DNA from: UBA3855 sp964472035
GTDB lineage: Bacteria > Bacillota > Clostridia > Oscillospirales > Ruminococcaceae
Assembly: GCA_964472035.1 (NCBI GenBank)
Contig: CAYYIT010000080.1
Location: 1-8,413 of the forward strand
Direction of reading: 5' to 3'
DNA length: 8,413 nucleotides
Shown here: piece after piece, positions 7,259 through 8,413 of the stretch
How the letters are laid out: each line of letters opens with the position of its first letter
How positions within the stretch are numbered: the stretch's first letter is position 1
The notes under the pieces: generated by a model
What the model was told of the DNA's origin: nothing
Databases searched by the model: none
What the model saw: the letters and a program-made list of their open reading frames with translations, nothing else
Translations under genes and position numbers: made by a program

Positions 7259-8413
7259 TTACTCCTTACCAGCAATCAGTGCGGTATAGAGCGGAAGCTG
7301 CGGCAGACCTGCAAGGATCACTGCCCAATCAGGATTGAGGCCAGCACCCTCTTCTGCTGCATAGATCAGGATGTAGGATGCGTCAGTTGCGTCAAGGTCA
7401 GAGCCCTCGTTGCCTCTTGCATCGGTTGCACCGTGGTCCTCGGACTCGCCGGTAACATCACCCAGGAAGTATGCGAACAGTTCCATCATCTCATCTGTCT
7501 CGGAGTAGATATATGCTGTCTTACCAGCACCAGTATCAGCTGCGTAGATCAGGATGTAAGATGCGTCGTTAGCGTCTGCTTCACCGGTCAGAGTAACGTC
7601 ACCCTTAACACCGATATAAGCGGTACCGCCATCGATATCGTGTGTGCCGAACTCGTCGGTGATTGTTGCTGCGATAGTGCCTACATAGTATGCACCATCA
7701 GTGTCAATGAATACGGACTCAGGTGTCTGACCATTGTAGTCAACAACGCTGAAGTCAGTCAGGAGAACACCCTCACCCTTAGTTCCATCTGCATATACAG
7801 GGATCTGAGTGATTGTGGTGATCAGGTCTTCTGCCTGGAACTCTCTCGGGTCATGAGAGAAGTAGAACTGATATGTAGACTCAACTACATACTCATAGCC
7901 AGTTACAGGGTTGTCAGTGGGCTCATCAGTCGGCTCGTCTGTCGGCTCCTCAGTGGGTTCGTCAGTCGGCTCGTCTGTCGGCTCCTCAGTGGGTTCCTCA
8001 GTCGGCTCCTCAGTGGGTTCGTCAGTCGGCTCATCTGTCGGCTCCTCAGTGGGTTCGTCAGTCGGCTCATCTGTCGGCTCCTCAGTGGGTTNNNNNNNNN
8101 NNNNNNNNNNNNNNNNNNNNNNNNNNNNNNNNNNNNNNNNNNNNNNNNNNNNNNNNNNNNNNNNNNNNNNNNNNNNNNNNNNNNNNNNNNNCGTCAGTCG
8201 GCTCCTCAGTGGGCTCGTCTGTCGGCTCCTCAGTGGGTTCCTCAGTCGGCTCGTCTGTCGGCTCCTCAGTGGGTTCCTCAGTCGGCTCGTCTGTCGGCTC
8301 CTCAGTGGGTTCCTCAGTCGGCTCGTCTGTCGGTTCCTCAGTCGGCTCAGTTGTTTCATCAACAACTACCTCAATCCAACCATCGATCATGTTTTCGTCA
8401 CTTACGATCAGTT
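7259..8413 (-). CDS. Secreted protein, PT-rich linker plus dockerin-like module (5' partial)
   Basis: The 3' part of a gene that enters from the right edge; its start is outside the window. Reading from the edge gives LIVSDENMIDGWIEVVVDETT, the end of an unseen domain, then a linker of PTEE/PTDE tetrapeptides broken by 100 Ns, then about 214 residues without a gap. Those are a domain of about 100 residues with alternating hydrophobic positions (TGYEYVVESTYQFYF to GGTAYIGVK), and a module of about 88 residues beginning GDVTLTGEADANDASYILIYAA. The segment DASYILIYAA recurs in a second half, as in the duplicated F-hands of type I dockerins. A 26-residue tail follows. PT-rich linkers and dockerins suggest an extracellular or surface protein, perhaps of a cellulosome- or amylosome-like complex; this is inference. 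No catalytic domain is visible. The gap shifts the apparent frame, but both sides encode the same linker. Confidence 0.85.
7340..7603 (-). other. Duplicated dockerin-like module
   Basis: Two halves each begin GDVT and end in DASYILIYAA followed by DTGAG or EEGAG. In the first half the calcium-loop pattern keeps Asp at positions 1, 9 and 12 and Gly at 6, but Thr replaces the usual Asn/Asp at positions 3 and 5. In the second half 14 extra acidic and Gly-rich residues separate GDVT from DATDAS, so a normal 12-residue loop cannot form there without rearrangement. The 30-bp DNA encoding DASYILIYAA (7538-7567 and 7355-7384) matches at 27 positions. Dockerin family assignment is by pattern only. Confidence 0.65.
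7911..8091 (-). repeat. PT[E/D]E coding array, segment 3' of the gap
   Basis: Tandem 12-bp units each encode one P-T-E/D-E tetrapeptide, starting (plus-strand phase) from 7917. Units are grouped into a 36-bp higher-order repeat: 8001-8036 and 8037-8072 are identical, and 7941-7976 differs from them by one base. Conserved 36-bp DNA, rather than just protein, points to recent expansion by slippage or unequal recombination. Confidence 0.93.
8092..8191. other. Assembly gap of exactly 100 N
   Basis: The run is exactly 100 Ns, the usual placeholder for a gap of unknown size. It sits inside the tandem repeat. The left flank ends gtgggtt and the right begins cgtca, which join into a complete 12-bp unit seen elsewhere in the array. 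Confidence 0.97.
8192..8352 (-). repeat. PT[E/D]E coding array, segment 5' of the gap
   Basis: The same 12-bp units as on the other side of the gap. Three consecutive 36-bp copies (8221-8256, 8257-8292, 8293-8328) are identical at the DNA level. They encode PTEE-PTEE-PTDE in rotation. This version of the 36-bp unit differs from the one left of the gap, where the order is mainly PTEE-PTDE-PTDE. Confidence 0.93.

Noticed and set aside
7917..8352. CRISPR array, because of the 36-bp repeat period
   Set aside because: The repeats are directly adjacent with no unique spacers and keep an open coding frame of tetrapeptides.
8192..8365. Arg/Leu-rich N-terminal reading of the frame that crosses the N-gap
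   Set aside because: It arises only because the placeholder gap length is not a multiple of 3; the other frame gives the PT[E/D]E repeat that continues on the far side.
8388..8390. ATG at 8390 as the start of the dockerin-like gene
   Set aside because: The frame stays open to the window edge, no ribosome site precedes this ATG, and a secreted protein would need a signal peptide, which is absent here.

Overview
The window looks like a piece of a draft or metagenome-assembled genome of a Gram-positive anaerobe of the Clostridia, most likely a Ruminococcus/Oscillospiraceae relative. The grounds are strong AGGAGG ribosome sites, a DUF4364 gene (a Firmicutes family), a DNA polymerase I whose proofreading site is lost, and a gene for an extracellular protein with a long Pro-Thr-Glu/Asp linker and a dockerin-like end, a style common in ruminococci. 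The core genes are GC-rich with many G/C-ending codons. Genus-level placement is inference.

Left block (1-2953, minus strand): aroB (3-dehydroquinate synthase), then aroC (chorismate synthase), which is joined by a TAATG overlap to a DUF4364 gene. These are steps 2 and 7 of the shikimate pathway to chorismate. aroB and aroC each have a readable sigma-A type promoter, and each leader carries a small GC-rich inverted repeat ahead of the ribosome site. At the far left, a plus-strand terminator shows that an unseen gene converges on this block.

Middle block (3100-7201, plus strand): an extended -10 promoter drives polA (DNA polymerase I), rimI (N-acetyltransferase) and tsaD (tRNA t6A synthesis). 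The genes overlap by 14 and 7 nt, so this is almost certainly one translationally coupled operon. It ends at a strong hairpin terminator. The usual partners tsaB and tsaE are absent from the window.

Right block (7210-8413, minus strand): the 3' part of a secreted or surface protein gene that runs off the right edge. It has a PT[E/D]E tetrapeptide array, an unrecognised domain of about 100 residues, and a duplicated, partly degenerate dockerin-like module. The array is interrupted by exactly 100 Ns. The flanks meet in perfect 12-bp repeat register, so the apparent frame change across the Ns is an assembly artefact. This gene uses noticeably more T-ending codons than the core genes. It is the only accessory-type element here; everything else is ordinary housekeeping. 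I see no RNA gene, CRISPR array, insertion sequence or defence system, and no gene-free stretch longer than about 210 bases.
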